A stretch of 64,000 bases of DNA from Halorubrum sp. DM2 (GCF_901686465.1 NZ_LR594487.1:434001-498000), one strand, 5' to 3'; shown: positions 17,966-27,774, counted from the stretch's first letter. Translations and numbers: made by a program. The notes: generated by a model from the letters alone, not told the origin.

Positions 17966-19066
17966 TCAGTCCGCCGCCGCGACCGGCTCCTCGTCGCCGA
18001 GCGCGGGACGACCGACCCACCGGTCGAACGACAGCGGCCCGGAGCCGAGCGTGAAGACGGCAGACGCCATGCCGAACAGCGCGACGTGCGCGAGGACGGG
18101 GTCGTCCGGGAGCCCGAACAGCGTCGTGGTGAACAGCACGAACGAGAGCGCGGCCGCGCCGCGGGTGAAAAAGCCCGCGATGAGCGCCAGCCCCACCGCG
18201 ACCTCGGTCACGCCGGCACCGACGACCCACAGTCCGGGGTCGACCGGAACGACCGACGTGAGGTCGTACTTCTCGACGACGAGGAGCGCGCTGCCGGGGT
18301 CTGCGAGCTTCTGGATCAGCCCGAGGTAGACGAACGAGACGCCCATCCCGACCCGGAGTACCGTCGGCACGTACCGCCGCAGCGGGGCTGTCGATTCGTC
18401 GAGGAACGACTTCAGGTGGTGGACCGGGTCGATCCGGCCGTAGTACGACCCCGGCGTGCTCGCGACCTCTAACAGCATGTCGTCCGCGCTCGGTCGGCCG
18501 CCGCCGAGGATCACCAGCGCGACGAACACCGGGACGTACTCCACCGCGAGGACGACGGACGAGTCGACGGCGAGGAACACCCACGCGTACGTCGCCAGCC
18601 CGACCGCCGAGACGATCCGAGTCCCGAGCCCGAAGAGAATGAAGAACCCAAGTCCGATGAAAAGCACCCGGAGGAACGGGTTCACTGCGGTGTTAAACGA
18701 GAGCGTCGGCGCGAAGAGGTACCCCTGGAAGCCAGCGCCGACGAGAGGGAGTCCGACGGCGAGCCGCAGCATCCACGGGACGAGGTCGCCGTAGCCGGCG
18801 AGCTTCTCGCGGAGGACGACCACGTCGACGATGGTGGGTCGCACCCACAGGTAGGCGGCGAGTCCGACGAGCGCGACGAGCCCCGAGCCGGCGAAAAGCG
18901 CCGCGTTGAACGGCTCCGAGAGCACGTCGACGACGAACGTCACCGCGTCCATCGGGTCGCCGGAGTCCTCGGTAACGTAGTCGACGTGGGCCGCGACCGG
19001 TCGCGCGACGAGCGTCGCGAGCAGGGCGAGCACGGCCGTGGCGGCTGATCGGAAACGAGCGACCAT
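17966..19066 (-). CDS. DoxX-family membrane protein
   Basis: Protein of 366 residues with an N-terminal signal-like helix (VLALLATLVARPVAAH) followed by two DoxX-like four-helix regions. The C-terminal half has LRVGMGVSFVYLGLIQKLADP and VVGAGVTEVAVGLALIAGFFTR, typical of DoxX. Relatives include the thiosulfate:quinone oxidoreductase subunit, but no redox partner gene is adjacent, so function stays open. ATG at 19066 is preferred over an upstream in-frame start eight codons earlier because it begins the signal helix. Confidence 0.8.
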   Translation of the reverse strand: MVARFRSAATAVLALLATLVARPVAAHVDYVTEDSGDPMDAVTFVVDVLSEPFNAALFAGSGLVALVGLAAYLWVRPTIVDVVVLREKLAGYGDLVPWMLRLAVGLPLVGAGFQGYLFAPTLSFNTAVNPFLRVLFIGLGFFILFGLGTRIVSAVGLATYAWVFLAVDSSVVLAVEYVPVFVALVILGGGRPSADDMLLEVASTPGSYYGRIDPVHHLKSFLDESTAPLRRYVPTVLRVGMGVSFVYLGLIQKLADPGSALLVVEKYDLTSVVPVDPGLWVVGAGVTEVAVGLALIAGFFTRGAAALSFVLFTTTLFGLPDDPVLAHVALFGMASAVFTLGSGPLSFDRWVGRPALGDEEPVAAAD

Positions 19067-19159
19067 ACCTCGTCTACGGGCCGGACGCACCTAACGGTAT
19101 TTCTTCACGAACGTTCAAATCGGACGCTGAGGCGCTCGTTCCTCGAGCTCGGCGGTCGC

Positions 19160-19720
19160 CTACGGTGCCCGAGCGACGACGCCGAACGTCTCCGTGCGCG
19201 TCGAGGCGGAGTCGACCTCGAACCCCGCCGCCTCCAGCGCCGCGACGGCGTCGGCGGCGGTGAACCGCTCGTCGACCGGGGGTCCGTGGTCGCCGTCGCC
19301 GTCCGCCGACCAGTCGAACACGACGAGCGGTCCTCCGGCGCGGACCGCCCGGGCGATCTCCGTGAGCGCTTCCGGGCTCGCGAACTCATGGTAGGTCATC
19401 GTCGAGAACGCGCCGTCGAGTTCGTCGTCCGCGAACGGGAGGTCCGCGACGTCGCTCGCGACCAGTTCGACGTTCTCGGGGACGCCCTTCTCGCGGTAGT
19501 ACTCGTGCATCTCCGGCTGGACGTCGACGCCGTAGACGGTCTCGACGCGCTCGGCGACGTCGTCGGTGTAGAATCCGGTGCCGCTCCCGAGGTCGGCAAG
19601 GACGCCGAACTCACCGGCCGCGAACGGCCCGACGACCTCCTCCGCGGACACCCAGCGGTACCGCACCGCCGCCCGCTCTAACCGGTCCGCCCCGTCCGCG
19701 TCGAACGTGTGGAATCCCAT
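19160..19720 (-). CDS. Class I SAM-dependent methyltransferase
   Basis: Protein of 186 residues. The SAM-binding glycine loop is LADLGSGTGFY near residue 38, the acidic residue ending beta 2 is in VYGVDVQPEM, and motif SDVADLPFADDELDGAF follows. This is the Methyltransf_11 pattern. The acceptor cannot be inferred. The ATG at 19720 (MGFHTFDADGADRLE) is taken; the upstream frame is Arg/Ser-rich shadow sequence. Confidence 0.85.
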   Translation of the reverse strand: MGFHTFDADGADRLERAAVRYRWVSAEEVVGPFAAGEFGVLADLGSGTGFYTDDVAERVETVYGVDVQPEMHEYYREKGVPENVELVASDVADLPFADDELDGAFSTMTYHEFASPEALTEIARAVRAGGPLVVFDWSADGDGDHGPPVDERFTAADAVAALEAAGFEVDSASTRTETFGVVARAP

Positions 19721-19742
19721 GTGCGACCCTGGACGGCCAGCG

Positions 19743-20855
19743 CTAAAACTCCTCCTCGAGCCCGTCAAGGAGCCGGTCGATCTCCGCCTCGGTCGAGACG
19801 GCGTGGACCGACGCCCGGATCCCGTCCGGACCCGGCAGCGACCGGACGACGACGCCCTCATCGGCGAGCCGGTCGACGGTCGCTTCCGGGTCGTCGACGT
19901 CGATCGTGACGAGCCCGGACTCGTACGCTTGCGGACTGAGAAGGTGGTCGTCCGGAACGCCCGCCTTCAGGCGGTCCGTGAGCGACTCGATCCGGGACTC
20001 GATCGCGTCGAGCCCGACCGCGTCGATCGCGTCGAGCGCCTCGACGAGACCGACGTGGGCCGCGGCGGTCGTCGTTCCCACCTCGAAGCGTCCCGCGCCG
20101 GGCTTGAACTCGATCTCGTCGCCCTCGGGGTCCGCGACGCTCCGGTAACCGACCGCGCGCGGCGCGAGGTCGGCCGCGGCGTCGCGGTCGACGTAGAGGA
20201 ACCCGGCCCCCCACGGGCCGAGCGTCCACTTGTGGCCGGCGGCCGCGACCGCGTCGGCCCCCCACCCGCTCACGTCCATCGGGACCTGCCCGGGTGACTG
20301 GACCGCGTCGACGAGGGTGAACGCGCCGGCGTCGTCGGCGATCTCGACGAGATCTCGCACCGGGAGTCGGGTGCCGTGGGTCCACGTGATCGCGCTGAAA
20401 CAGACCAGTCGAGCGTCGGCGACCGCCTCGGTGTACTCGTCGCGGTCGACGCGGCCGTCCTCGGTCTCCAGCACGCGCACTTCGACGCCCTCGCGTTCGA
20501 GCCGCTGCCACGGGAGGACTCCCGCCGGGTGTTCGAGGTCGGTCCGGACGACGACGTCTCCCGGCTCCCAGTCGATCGCGCCGGCGACGCGGGCGATCCC
20601 GTCGCTCGTGCTCTCGGTCAGGGCGACCTCCTCGGGGTCCGCGCCGACGAACGCCGCGATCCGCTCGCGAACCGCCTCGTACGTCTCGAAGGCGTACTCG
20701 TAGGGGTCGGTCGTCGCGGAGCCGTACTCGTGGTCTGCGACGAAGGAGCCGGCCGCCTCGACGACGTACTCCGGGCTGGGCCCGTGCGCGCCGAAGTTGA
20801 AGTACGCCGCGTCGCCGAGCGCGGGGATGTCCGCGCGGAGTTCTCTCGGGGTCAT
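19743..20855 (-). CDS. Class V aminotransferase (cysteine desulfurase-like)
   Basis: PLP enzyme of 370 residues. The Schiff-base lysine is in AAAGHKWTLGPWG near residue 208, PLP contacts are TESTSDGIARV (phosphate side) and LVDAVQSPGQVPMDV (Asp), and the C-terminal domain is complete. There is no catalytic cysteine in a conserved desulfurase loop that I can identify, so it may be an aminotransferase or lyase of the NifS-like fold. Start MTPRELRADIP at 20855 is preferred; another ATG exists at 20885. Confidence 0.82.
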   Translation of the reverse strand: MTPRELRADIPALGDAAYFNFGAHGPSPEYVVEAAGSFVADHEYGSATTDPYEYAFETYEAVRERIAAFVGADPEEVALTESTSDGIARVAGAIDWEPGDVVVRTDLEHPAGVLPWQRLEREGVEVRVLETEDGRVDRDEYTEAVADARLVCFSAITWTHGTRLPVRDLVEIADDAGAFTLVDAVQSPGQVPMDVSGWGADAVAAAGHKWTLGPWGAGFLYVDRDAAADLAPRAVGYRSVADPEGDEIEFKPGAGRFEVGTTTAAAHVGLVEALDAIDAVGLDAIESRIESLTDRLKAGVPDDHLLSPQAYESGLVTIDVDDPEATVDRLADEGVVVRSLPGPDGIRASVHAVSTEAEIDRLLDGLEEEF

Positions 20856-20947
20856 ACCGTTGTCATCGAGTGTTACCCTTCTCATGGTGTCGGTTTCCGT
20901 GGTCCGGAATCGGCGGTTGTCGGGCGAACGCGGTGCGACGCGGGGGT

Positions 20948-21289
20948 TCAGGCGGAGGGCTCGGCGACCGCGTCGACGAGCGCCTGTTCGGTCTGCGCGC
21001 CGACCATCTGATCGGCTAACTCGCCGTCCGAGAACACGAGCAGAGTCGGAATACTCTGGACGCCGTACTCGCCGGCCAGCGCCTGATGCTCGTCGACGTC
21101 AACCTTCAGCACCGCCGCGTCGGTGTCGCTCGCGACCGCCTCGACCGCCGGCTCCATCATCTGACACGGACCGCACCAGTCGGCGTAGAAGTCGACGAGG
21201 ACGACGTCGTGGTCGGCGACGTGCGCGTCGAACGCGTCGGTGTCGGCTAGCCGAATCGGCTCTGCGGGAGCAGCTTCTGTCGAACTCAT
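20948..21289 (-). CDS. trxA: Thioredoxin
   Basis: Protein of 113 residues with one thioredoxin fold. The redox motif is WCGPC in VLVDFYADWCGPCQMMEPAV, and the cis-proline is in GVQSIPTLLVF. An N-terminal acidic extension of about 12 residues is usual for haloarchaea. A CATTATTAC box lies about 27 bases upstream (near 21316, minus). It acts as a cytoplasmic disulfide reductant. Confidence 0.92.
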   Translation of the reverse strand: MSSTEAAPAEPIRLADTDAFDAHVADHDVVLVDFYADWCGPCQMMEPAVEAVASDTDAAVLKVDVDEHQALAGEYGVQSIPTLLVFSDGELADQMVGAQTEQALVDAVAEPSA

Positions 21290-21535
21290 ATCAGTGGGTA
21301 CGCGCCTCGCCGTAATAATGGTTTTGGATAGTACTCACAATACTGTACACGAATAGAGAACGGCGATCTCAGTATCTCCGGTGTCCGGCGGCTCGCAGAT
21401 ATCTCTCGTGGTCCCGTGTCGCTCGCGAAGCCACCGGAGGCGGTGGACCGTTCGTCGAGAAGAAGTCAGATTGGAGGGCGGTCAGCGGCGATCTGCCATG
21501 TTCGGCTGCTACGCAGGGCGTGAACTCGCGCTCGA

Positions 21536-21820
21536 TTACTGAATGTGGCCTTCGCGGCGGAGCTGGTCGGCATCCTCGTCCTCGTACCGCCACTCGACGT
21601 TCGCCTTCTCGTCCTGCCAGTCCCACGGCTCGGCGAGGACCACGTCCCCCTCGCTGATCCACGTGCGATACTTCATCCGACCGGGGATCCGACCGAGTCG
21701 CTCCACGCCGTCGGCGCAGCGCAGCTGAACGTGGTTGCCGCCGAGGTGTTCCGTCACCACGGCGAACACTTCGTCGTCGTTGGGCATCCGCAGGTTCTTC
21801 CGCCCGGATTCTTCGCTCAT
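21536..21820 (-). CDS. eif1A: Translation initiation factor aIF-1A
   Basis: Protein of 94 residues with an S1-like OB fold: [67 protein letters not shown] is spread through the middle and end. aIF-1A promotes initiator-tRNA and mRNA scanning on the small subunit. The ATG at 21820 (MSEESGRKN) fits the family; CTTATAC near 21842-21848 (minus) lies about 25 bases upstream. Confidence 0.93.
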   Translation of the reverse strand: MSEESGRKNLRMPNDDEVFAVVTEHLGGNHVQLRCADGVERLGRIPGRMKYRTWISEGDVVLAEPWDWQDEKANVEWRYEDEDADQLRREGHIQ

Positions 21821-21907
21821 ACCTTCCGTTGTGCGTTCGCCCGTATAAGTGATTTGAGACGTGTGCGCCCGCTCGTCACGCCATCTGTTCACATACCGAG
21901 CGCGTCC

Positions 21908-22579
21908 TCACTCGGCGTCGGTGACCGTCGCCGCCCGGTCGTCGCGGTCGGCGGTCGCACCCTTGGCGAACGCGGCGTCGACCTGCGCGAACGTCTCCGC
22001 CTCCGTGCCGGAGTTGTCGACGACGACGTGGTCGCCGGCGACCTCGTCGAACAGCTCCTTGAAGTGGAGGTGGATCTCGAAGTCCGCGTCGCTGATCCCG
22101 TCCCGGCGCTCGATCCGTCGCTCGACGACGTCCTCGTCGCAGTCGACCTCGACGAGGTCGAACGCCCCCGCGGTCTCTGCGGCCGTCTCGCGGGCCTCCG
22201 CCCGGAACCGACCGTCCGCGAACGTCGCGTCGAGGACGACGGCGTCGCCCGCGTCGATGTCCTCGCGAGCCCGGGCGAGGAGTTCGTCGTAGACGGCCTC
22301 CGTCTCCGCGTCGGTGTACTCGGGGTCGTCGAACAGCTCCTTCCGTATCACGTCGGTCCGCCGTATCCGCCCGTCGACGTGGTCCGCGATCCGCTCGGCG
22401 ACGGTCGTCTTGCCGACGCCGGGCAGTCCGCAGACGACGACCAGTCGCCCGGTCGACGGCGCGTCGGCGGCGGTCGAGGCGGCCGATTCTGCCGCCGTCG
22501 GAGCGAGAGAATCCGCCGTGTCACGGTTCGAAGTCGGCGATTCGGACCCGTCCAGCGCTCGACCGCCTCGGTCACTCAT
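21908..22579 (-). CDS. P-loop kinase / AAA ATPase
   Basis: Protein of 223 residues. After a 45-residue Ser/Ala/Asp-rich N-terminal tail comes a Walker A motif (VVVCGLPGVGKTTVAERIA) and then RTDVIRKELF, VVLDATFADGRFR and a lid-like region RRIERRDGISDADFE. This matches the COG0645-type predicted kinases (gluconate kinase-like or zeta-toxin-like fold). The phosphate acceptor is not identifiable. Confidence 0.75.
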   Translation of the reverse strand: MSDRGGRALDGSESPTSNRDTADSLAPTAAESAASTAADAPSTGRLVVVCGLPGVGKTTVAERIADHVDGRIRRTDVIRKELFDDPEYTDAETEAVYDELLARAREDIDAGDAVVLDATFADGRFRAEARETAAETAGAFDLVEVDCDEDVVERRIERRDGISDADFEIHLHFKELFDEVAGDHVVVDNSGTEAETFAQVDAAFAKGATADRDDRAATVTDAE

Positions 22580-22698
22580 CTACCCGGATCCTCCGGAGTG
22601 AAGTAAAAGAAACTTCGCATCGCTCCACGCTCAAAGGGCGGGTCAGTCCCCCGCGTCGAGACCGGTCGCTGTCGCTCGTCGTCGCGGGAAATTAGGAG

Positions 22699-22773
22699 TG
22701 GGTTGGGGCGGATTTGAACCGCCGGCCTCCTCCATGTCAAGGAGGTGTCATAACCGGACTAGACTACCAACCC
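22699..22773 (-). tRNA. tRNA-Val (anticodon GAC)
   Basis: The minus strand reads a full cloverleaf of 75 bases without intron. The acceptor stem is GGGTTGG/CCAACCC with discriminator A, the D arm is GTC..GAC, and the anticodon stem CCTCC/GGAGG encloses TTGACAT (anticodon GAC, reading GUC). The T arm is GGCGG-TTCAAAT-CCGCC. CCA is not encoded, as usual in haloarchaea. Confidence 0.97.
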
Positions 22774-23003
22774 GAAGGGGCTTACTGACGCATCTCGTCG
22801 TTTCCGTGGAACGTAATTGAACCTTTCGTTTCGGGCTTCGCGTCGGGGGCGTCGGGCGAATCGATCGGATGACAGCGCGGTGACGACTCCCGATTCCGAC
22901 GCCTCTCCGACTCCGCGCCCGTTACCGGTCCGTTACGCTCCGCGCGCCGACCGATCCCGATCGGTTCCGACCGGTTTTACTGGCCCGGCGAGAGTCCGTC
23001 CGT

Positions 23004-24152
23004 ATGGTCGACCTCTCCGCCCGCACCGACAGGCTCGACGCGTACTTAGACGAGCGCGGGCTCGAAGCGGTCTGGTTCGCGCGCCCCAACGGATTCGCGT
23101 GGCTCACCGGCGGCGACAACGTCGTCGACGCCGACGCGACGACGGGCGTCGCCGCCGCCGGCTACGACGGTGACCTCCGCGTCGTCACCGACACCATCGA
23201 AGTGGAGCGGCTCGCCGACGAGGAGCTCCCGGAGGCGTTCGCGGTCGAGTCGTTCCCGTGGCACGCCGGCTCGCTCGCCGAGGCGGTCGCCGAGCGGTCG
23301 CCCGCGCCCGCCGCCGCGGACTTCGACGTTCCCGGCTTCGAGACCGTCGACGGGAGCCGGCTCAGACAGCCCCTCACCGACGACGACGTCGAGCGCTACC
23401 GCGAGCTGGGCCGCGAGGTCGCCGCCGCCGTCGAGACCGTCTGTCGGAACCTCGAACCGGACGACCCGGAGTACGAGGTCGCGGCCGGCATCGACATCTC
23501 GCTCGCCTCGCGCGACGTGGACACCCCGGTCGTGCTCGTCGGCGGCGCGGGACGCGCCCAGTCCTACCGCCACTACACGCCGAGCGACGCGGCGCTCGGC
23601 GACTACGCGCTCGTGTCAGTCACCGGCGAGCGCGCGGGGCTGTACGCCTCGATGACGCGGACCGTCGCCTTCGACGCGCCCGACTGGTTCGAGGAGCGAC
23701 ACCGCGCCGCGGCGCGCGTCGAGGCGACCGCGATCCGCGCCACCGAGGCCGCCGCGGCCGGGACCCTCTCCGGCGGCGACGCCGTCGACGCTCCCGACGG
23801 TGCGGGCGGTCCCGACGACGCGGGCGACGTCTTCGAGGTCATCCAAGCCGCGTACGACGCGGTCGGCTTCCCGGGCGAGTGGGAGAACCACCATCAGGGC
23901 GGGGCGGCCGGGTTCGCGGGTCGGGAGTGGATCGCGACGCCAGACGGCGACGAGCCGGTTCAACGACCGATGGGCTACGCATGGAACCCGACGGTTCAGG
24001 GGACGAAAAGCGAGGACACGCACCTCGTCGCGTCGGACCTGACGGAGCGGCTCACCAAGACGGGGCGGTGGCCGAGCCACGAGGCAGAGCCGGTCGACGT
24101 GGCGGGGATCGAGACGGAGCCGGTAGAGCTTGCGGCTCCCGTGATCCGGTAG
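23004..24152 (+). CDS. M24-fold (creatinase/Xaa-Pro peptidase-like) protein lacking metal ligands
   Basis: Protein of 382 residues with the creatinase N-domain (residues 1-120, VWFARPNGFAWLTGGDN) and an M24 pita-bread C-domain. M24 metallopeptidases bind two metals through Asp, Asp, His, Glu, Glu. Here the Asp pair, 11 residues apart, aligns with Ser205 and Ser216 (SVTGERAGLYASMTRT); the His region HHQGG (about 296) and the last Glu (SED, about 337) are kept, while the other Glu aligns with Asn (WNPTVQG, about 327). Dimetal catalysis therefore looks lost. GTTTTAC lies about 27 bases before ATG 23004. Confidence 0.8.
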   Translation: MVDLSARTDRLDAYLDERGLEAVWFARPNGFAWLTGGDNVVDADATTGVAAAGYDGDLRVVTDTIEVERLADEELPEAFAVESFPWHAGSLAEAVAERSPAPAAADFDVPGFETVDGSRLRQPLTDDDVERYRELGREVAAAVETVCRNLEPDDPEYEVAAGIDISLASRDVDTPVVLVGGAGRAQSYRHYTPSDAALGDYALVSVTGERAGLYASMTRTVAFDAPDWFEERHRAAARVEATAIRATEAAAAGTLSGGDAVDAPDGAGGPDDAGDVFEVIQAAYDAVGFPGEWENHHQGGAAGFAGREWIATPDGDEPVQRPMGYAWNPTVQGTKSEDTHLVASDLTERLTKTGRWPSHEAEPVDVAGIETEPVELAAPVIR

Positions 24153-24188
24153 TCAAACCGGGAGAACGGTCGAAGCGACCGCCGGGCG

Positions 24189-25577
24189 TCAGTAGACGTA
24201 CTCGCTCTCGTCGATGCCGACGTAGTCTCTCTTCACGCGCCGCTTGTTCCACTTGTAGCCGAGGAGGAGCTTCGCCGACTCCCAGCCGGACCGGTACGGC
24301 TGCGCGAGCAGGCCGTCGCTCGCTCCGGCGGCGAGCATCGCGTCGGCCGCCCCGATGACCCGGTCCCAGTCGTCCGGTCCGTAGTCGGCGACCATGTCGG
24401 CCATCGTCACGTTGCGGACGACCTCGTCGCCGATCGCCTCCTTCCAGCGGCGGTTGTACGCGGCCAGGTCGCCCTCGGCGGCGAGTTTGCCGGCGATCGC
24501 GCCGGTGCGGACGGCGACGTGGTCGCCCCCCTCGTGGAACGCCGAGGTCGTCCCCATCGCGCCGCCGGCGACCGCGATGCCGGCCTCGACCGGCGAGTCG
24601 ATCGGTCGGGTCGAGGAGATCGGGTAGGTCTCCGTCCCGTTCCGCTTGCCGGCCTCCTCGACGACGGGGAAGTCCTCCTCGACGTCGTACTCGTCGCCGT
24701 ACTGCCACTCCAAGAGCCGGCGGACGTACTCGCTCCCCTGCGGGATCGACTCGTCGTCGGCGTCGAGCAGCGCGTACGCGTCGCGGTCGAACTCGTCGAC
24801 GTCGAGCCCGATCGGCATCGTGAGCCCGATCCGGCAGACGCCGTCGGCGTTCGGGAAGATCCACGGGTATGCGGTCTCGCCGGGCATCACGCCCCACCAG
24901 AAGACGAGGGCGTCGTTCACCTCCTCGAAGACGGCATCCGGGACGTGCCGGTACTCCTGGTACGCGATGTGGTTCGCGGTCCGGGAGGCTAAACGCTCGG
25001 AGGCCTGTGCGTCCGCGGGCAGGTACTCGTCGAGGACCCGATTCGTGACGGTCCGCTGGGGTCCGTCGGCGAGCACCACGAAGTCCGCGCCGACCGCGTC
25101 CCCGTCCGCGAGTTCGAGGGTGTGGCGCGGGTCGTCGCCGCCGGGCGTCACCGAGAGGTCGGTGTCGACGCCGCGGACGGAGACGCCGGCCCGGTACTCC
25201 GCACCAGCGTCCTCCGCGCGGTCGCGGAGCCAGTCGTCGAAGCGTGCGCGCTGGAAGGTGTACCCGAACTTGTCGTACGAGGAGTCGATGCCGGTGGATT
25301 CGAGCGTCGCCGCCTCCTCCGGGCCACGGAACTCCGCGCGGTTCAGCTCGCGCTGAACGACCCCGTCGTCGAACTCGTCGGGGTGGATCCCCATGATGTC
25401 GACCCAGTAGTCGAGGATGCCCGCGGCGTCGGTCGAGTCGGGACCGAGCCGGTCGCGGTCGGCTCTGGGGACTCCCTTTTCGAGCACGAGCGCGTCAGCG
25501 CCGCCGGTCGCGGCCGCGTGCGCTGCGGAGGACCCCGCCGGACCGCCACCCACGATCGCGACGTCTACGCGTTCCAT
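24189..25577 (-). CDS. Geranylgeranyl reductase-type FAD oxidoreductase
   Basis: Protein of 462 residues. The N-terminal dinucleotide-binding fold is VDVAIVGGGPAGSSAAHAAA, the second FAD motif is VVLADGPQRT, and the C-terminal flavin contact is GIAVAGGAMGTTSAFHEGG. This is the pattern of GGR-family reductases, which saturate isoprenoid chains of archaeal lipids or menaquinone. Which substrate is used cannot be told. It is divergent from the transporter at 25723. Confidence 0.82.
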   Translation of the reverse strand: MERVDVAIVGGGPAGSSAAHAAATGGADALVLEKGVPRADRDRLGPDSTDAAGILDYWVDIMGIHPDEFDDGVVQRELNRAEFRGPEEAATLESTGIDSSYDKFGYTFQRARFDDWLRDRAEDAGAEYRAGVSVRGVDTDLSVTPGGDDPRHTLELADGDAVGADFVVLADGPQRTVTNRVLDEYLPADAQASERLASRTANHIAYQEYRHVPDAVFEEVNDALVFWWGVMPGETAYPWIFPNADGVCRIGLTMPIGLDVDEFDRDAYALLDADDESIPQGSEYVRRLLEWQYGDEYDVEEDFPVVEEAGKRNGTETYPISSTRPIDSPVEAGIAVAGGAMGTTSAFHEGGDHVAVRTGAIAGKLAAEGDLAAYNRRWKEAIGDEVVRNVTMADMVADYGPDDWDRVIGAADAMLAAGASDGLLAQPYRSGWESAKLLLGYKWNKRRVKRDYVGIDESEYVY

Positions 25578-25722
25578 ACCCCGTGAGGTAGCCGTCCGGC
25601 TATTAAATTCACGGTCGGGACTCGATTCAGGGGTGATTGGACGAACGATCAGGAATGTTCGTTACCTGTCTCAGCGCCGGAGAGACACGTTTTTACGCCG
25701 CAACGGAATTTCTCCGGTATCA

Positions 25723-27078
25723 ATGGCACGCGAGACATGGGCGACGCGAGCGGGGTTCATCCTCGCCGCGGTCGGTAGCGCGGTCGGACTCGGGAACATC
25801 TGGAGATTCCCGTTCATCACCGGCCAGTACGGCGGATCGTCGTTTCTGATCACCTATCTGGCGTTCGTCGCGCTGATCGGATTCCCGGCGATCCTCGTCG
25901 AGTTCGTCATCGGACGCCGGACCGACCGGAACCCGGTCGGCGCGCTGCGTGAACTCGGCAGCGGCGCGTGGTCGTACGCCGGCTGGCTGTTCGTCGTCAC
26001 CGGGTTCATCATCCTCTCGTACTACAGCGTCGTCGCGGGCTGGTTCCTCCGGTACACGCTCATCGGGATCACCGAAGGGTTCACCCTCACCGATCCGTCC
26101 GAGGCCGAGGCGCTGTTCGGCACGGTCTCGACCGGACTCGACACGCTCCTCTTCCACGCCGTCTTCATGCTGCTCGTCATCGGCATCATCGCCGCCGGCG
26201 TCCGGCGCGGGATCGAACTGAGCGTGAAGGTGATGGTCCCCGCCATCCTCGTCCTCCTGCTCGGACTGGCCGCGTACGGATTCACCCTCGACGGCGCGAG
26301 CGCGGCGTACGCCTACTACCTCTCGCCCGACTTCGGAACGATCGCGGCGAACTGGACGGAAATCCTGCCGGCCGCCGCCGGACAGGCGTTCTTCACGCTG
26401 TCGCTCGGGATGGGCGTGATGATCACCTACGCCTCCTACCTCGGCGAGGACCGGAACCTCGCGGCCGACGCGGGGATCATCGCGACGCTCGACACGCTCG
26501 TCGCCGTCCTCGTCGGCTTCGTCGTTTTCCCGATCCTCTTCTCGGTGGGGATCGAGCCGGGAACGGGCGGTCCCGGCGCGATCTTCGTGAGCCTCACGTC
26601 GGCGTTCGCCGGCATCCCCGGCGGCCGGATCCTCGGCGTCGTCTTCTTCGGGATGGTCGGGATCGCCGCGCTCTCCTCGGCGATCAGCATCCTCGAAGTG
26701 CTGGTCTCGTACCTGATCGACGAGGTCGGCGTCGCTCGGGTCCCGGCGTCGGCCGCGCTCGGCGTGGCGGTCTTCCTGCTCGGAGTGCCCGTCACCGTCG
26801 ACCTGATCTTCCTCGACCTGTACGACTTACTCGCCGACGGAATCCTGCTCGTGCTCGGGTCGCTGCTGCTCGCGCTGTTCGTCGGCTGGGTAATCCCCGA
26901 CATCGCTCGCGACGAACTGCGACAGGGACTCGACGGCCTCGGCGGGCTCGGCGACGCGTGGATCTGGGCCGTCCGGATCCCGATCGTGATCGTCGTGATC
27001 GTCTCGCTGTACCTCGGGATCGTCGACTACGCCAACTTCCTCACCGGCGGCTTCGCCGAGTGGCTGGCGGCGCGGTAG
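25723..27078 (+). CDS. SNF-family Na+-dependent transporter
   Basis: Protein of 451 residues of the neurotransmitter:sodium symporter family. TM1 carries the signature AVGSAVGLGNIWRFPF, and 11 or 12 membrane segments follow. The substrate is probably an amino acid or related solute, driven by Na+. The ATG at 25723 (MARETWATRAGF) lies about 27 bases after GTTTTTACG (25690-25698), so longer upstream starts in the same frame are not used. Confidence 0.9.
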   Translation: MARETWATRAGFILAAVGSAVGLGNIWRFPFITGQYGGSSFLITYLAFVALIGFPAILVEFVIGRRTDRNPVGALRELGSGAWSYAGWLFVVTGFIILSYYSVVAGWFLRYTLIGITEGFTLTDPSEAEALFGTVSTGLDTLLFHAVFMLLVIGIIAAGVRRGIELSVKVMVPAILVLLLGLAAYGFTLDGASAAYAYYLSPDFGTIAANWTEILPAAAGQAFFTLSLGMGVMITYASYLGEDRNLAADAGIIATLDTLVAVLVGFVVFPILFSVGIEPGTGGPGAIFVSLTSAFAGIPGGRILGVVFFGMVGIAALSSAISILEVLVSYLIDEVGVARVPASAALGVAVFLLGVPVTVDLIFLDLYDLLADGILLVLGSLLLALFVGWVIPDIARDELRQGLDGLGGLGDAWIWAVRIPIVIVVIVSLYLGIVDYANFLTGGFAEWLAAR

Positions 27079-27117
27079 GCCGATACGGGGGGCCGACGTG
27101 TCGGTGTCGGCCCCGTC

Positions 27118-27774
27118 TCAGGCGTGCTCCTCGCGCGGCTGGACGACGACGAACCCGCCGTCGCCGTCGAACCGCATCTGATACCGCTCGCCCGACTCCT
27201 GACCGACCATGTCCGAGAGGCTGCGGTTGACCTCCACGTCCGGCGAGGTGCCGCCCCACGCGACGGTCGCGCCGGGGTCGGTCGCCACCGGCGGCTCCAA
27301 GACGATCGGGTCGCCGTGCGTCGTGAGCGCGACGTAGCCCGGCCCTTCGAGGTAGACGTTGCTGAACCCGCCCGCGAGCGCGCCGGCGAGGCTGTCGATG
27401 GTGTTGATCTCGTAGGAGAGCGACTCCTCGAACGCGAGCACGTCCTCGCCGTTGACGGTGATCGACTCGTCGGCACCGAGTTCGATCACCTGTACCTTCT
27501 TGCCGTCGTCCGCGAAGTAGACGTGTCCGTCACCCTCGACGGCCATGATCGGCGTCCCTTCGCCCGTGGCGGCCTCCTTGAGGAAGCCGGTGATGCCCCC
27601 TTCCGCGGAGGCCTTTCCGGTGAACGAGACGTCGCCCGTGTACGCGACCATCGAGCCGGCCTTCGCCATGACGGTCCCGGTGACCGCGACGTCTAAGGTG
27701 TAGCTGTTCTCGCGCTGGAACGGTTCCGCGCTGTCCGTCGGTGCGTTCTCGGCGGTGAACTGATCGAGATTCAT
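27118..27774 (-). CDS. AIM24-family protein
   Basis: Soluble beta-rich protein of 218 residues matching AIM24/TIGR00266: LDVAVTGTVMAKAGSMVAYTG near residue 30, GFLKEAATGEGTPIMAVEG near 65, and late GPGYVALTTHGDPIVLE. The biochemical role of the family is unknown; a yeast member is mitochondrial. It ends close to the convergent SNF transporter gene. Confidence 0.85.
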   Translation of the reverse strand: MNLDQFTAENAPTDSAEPFQRENSYTLDVAVTGTVMAKAGSMVAYTGDVSFTGKASAEGGITGFLKEAATGEGTPIMAVEGDGHVYFADDGKKVQVIELGADESITVNGEDVLAFEESLSYEINTIDSLAGALAGGFSNVYLEGPGYVALTTHGDPIVLEPPVATDPGATVAWGGTSPDVEVNRSLSDMVGQESGERYQMRFDGDGGFVVVQPREEHA

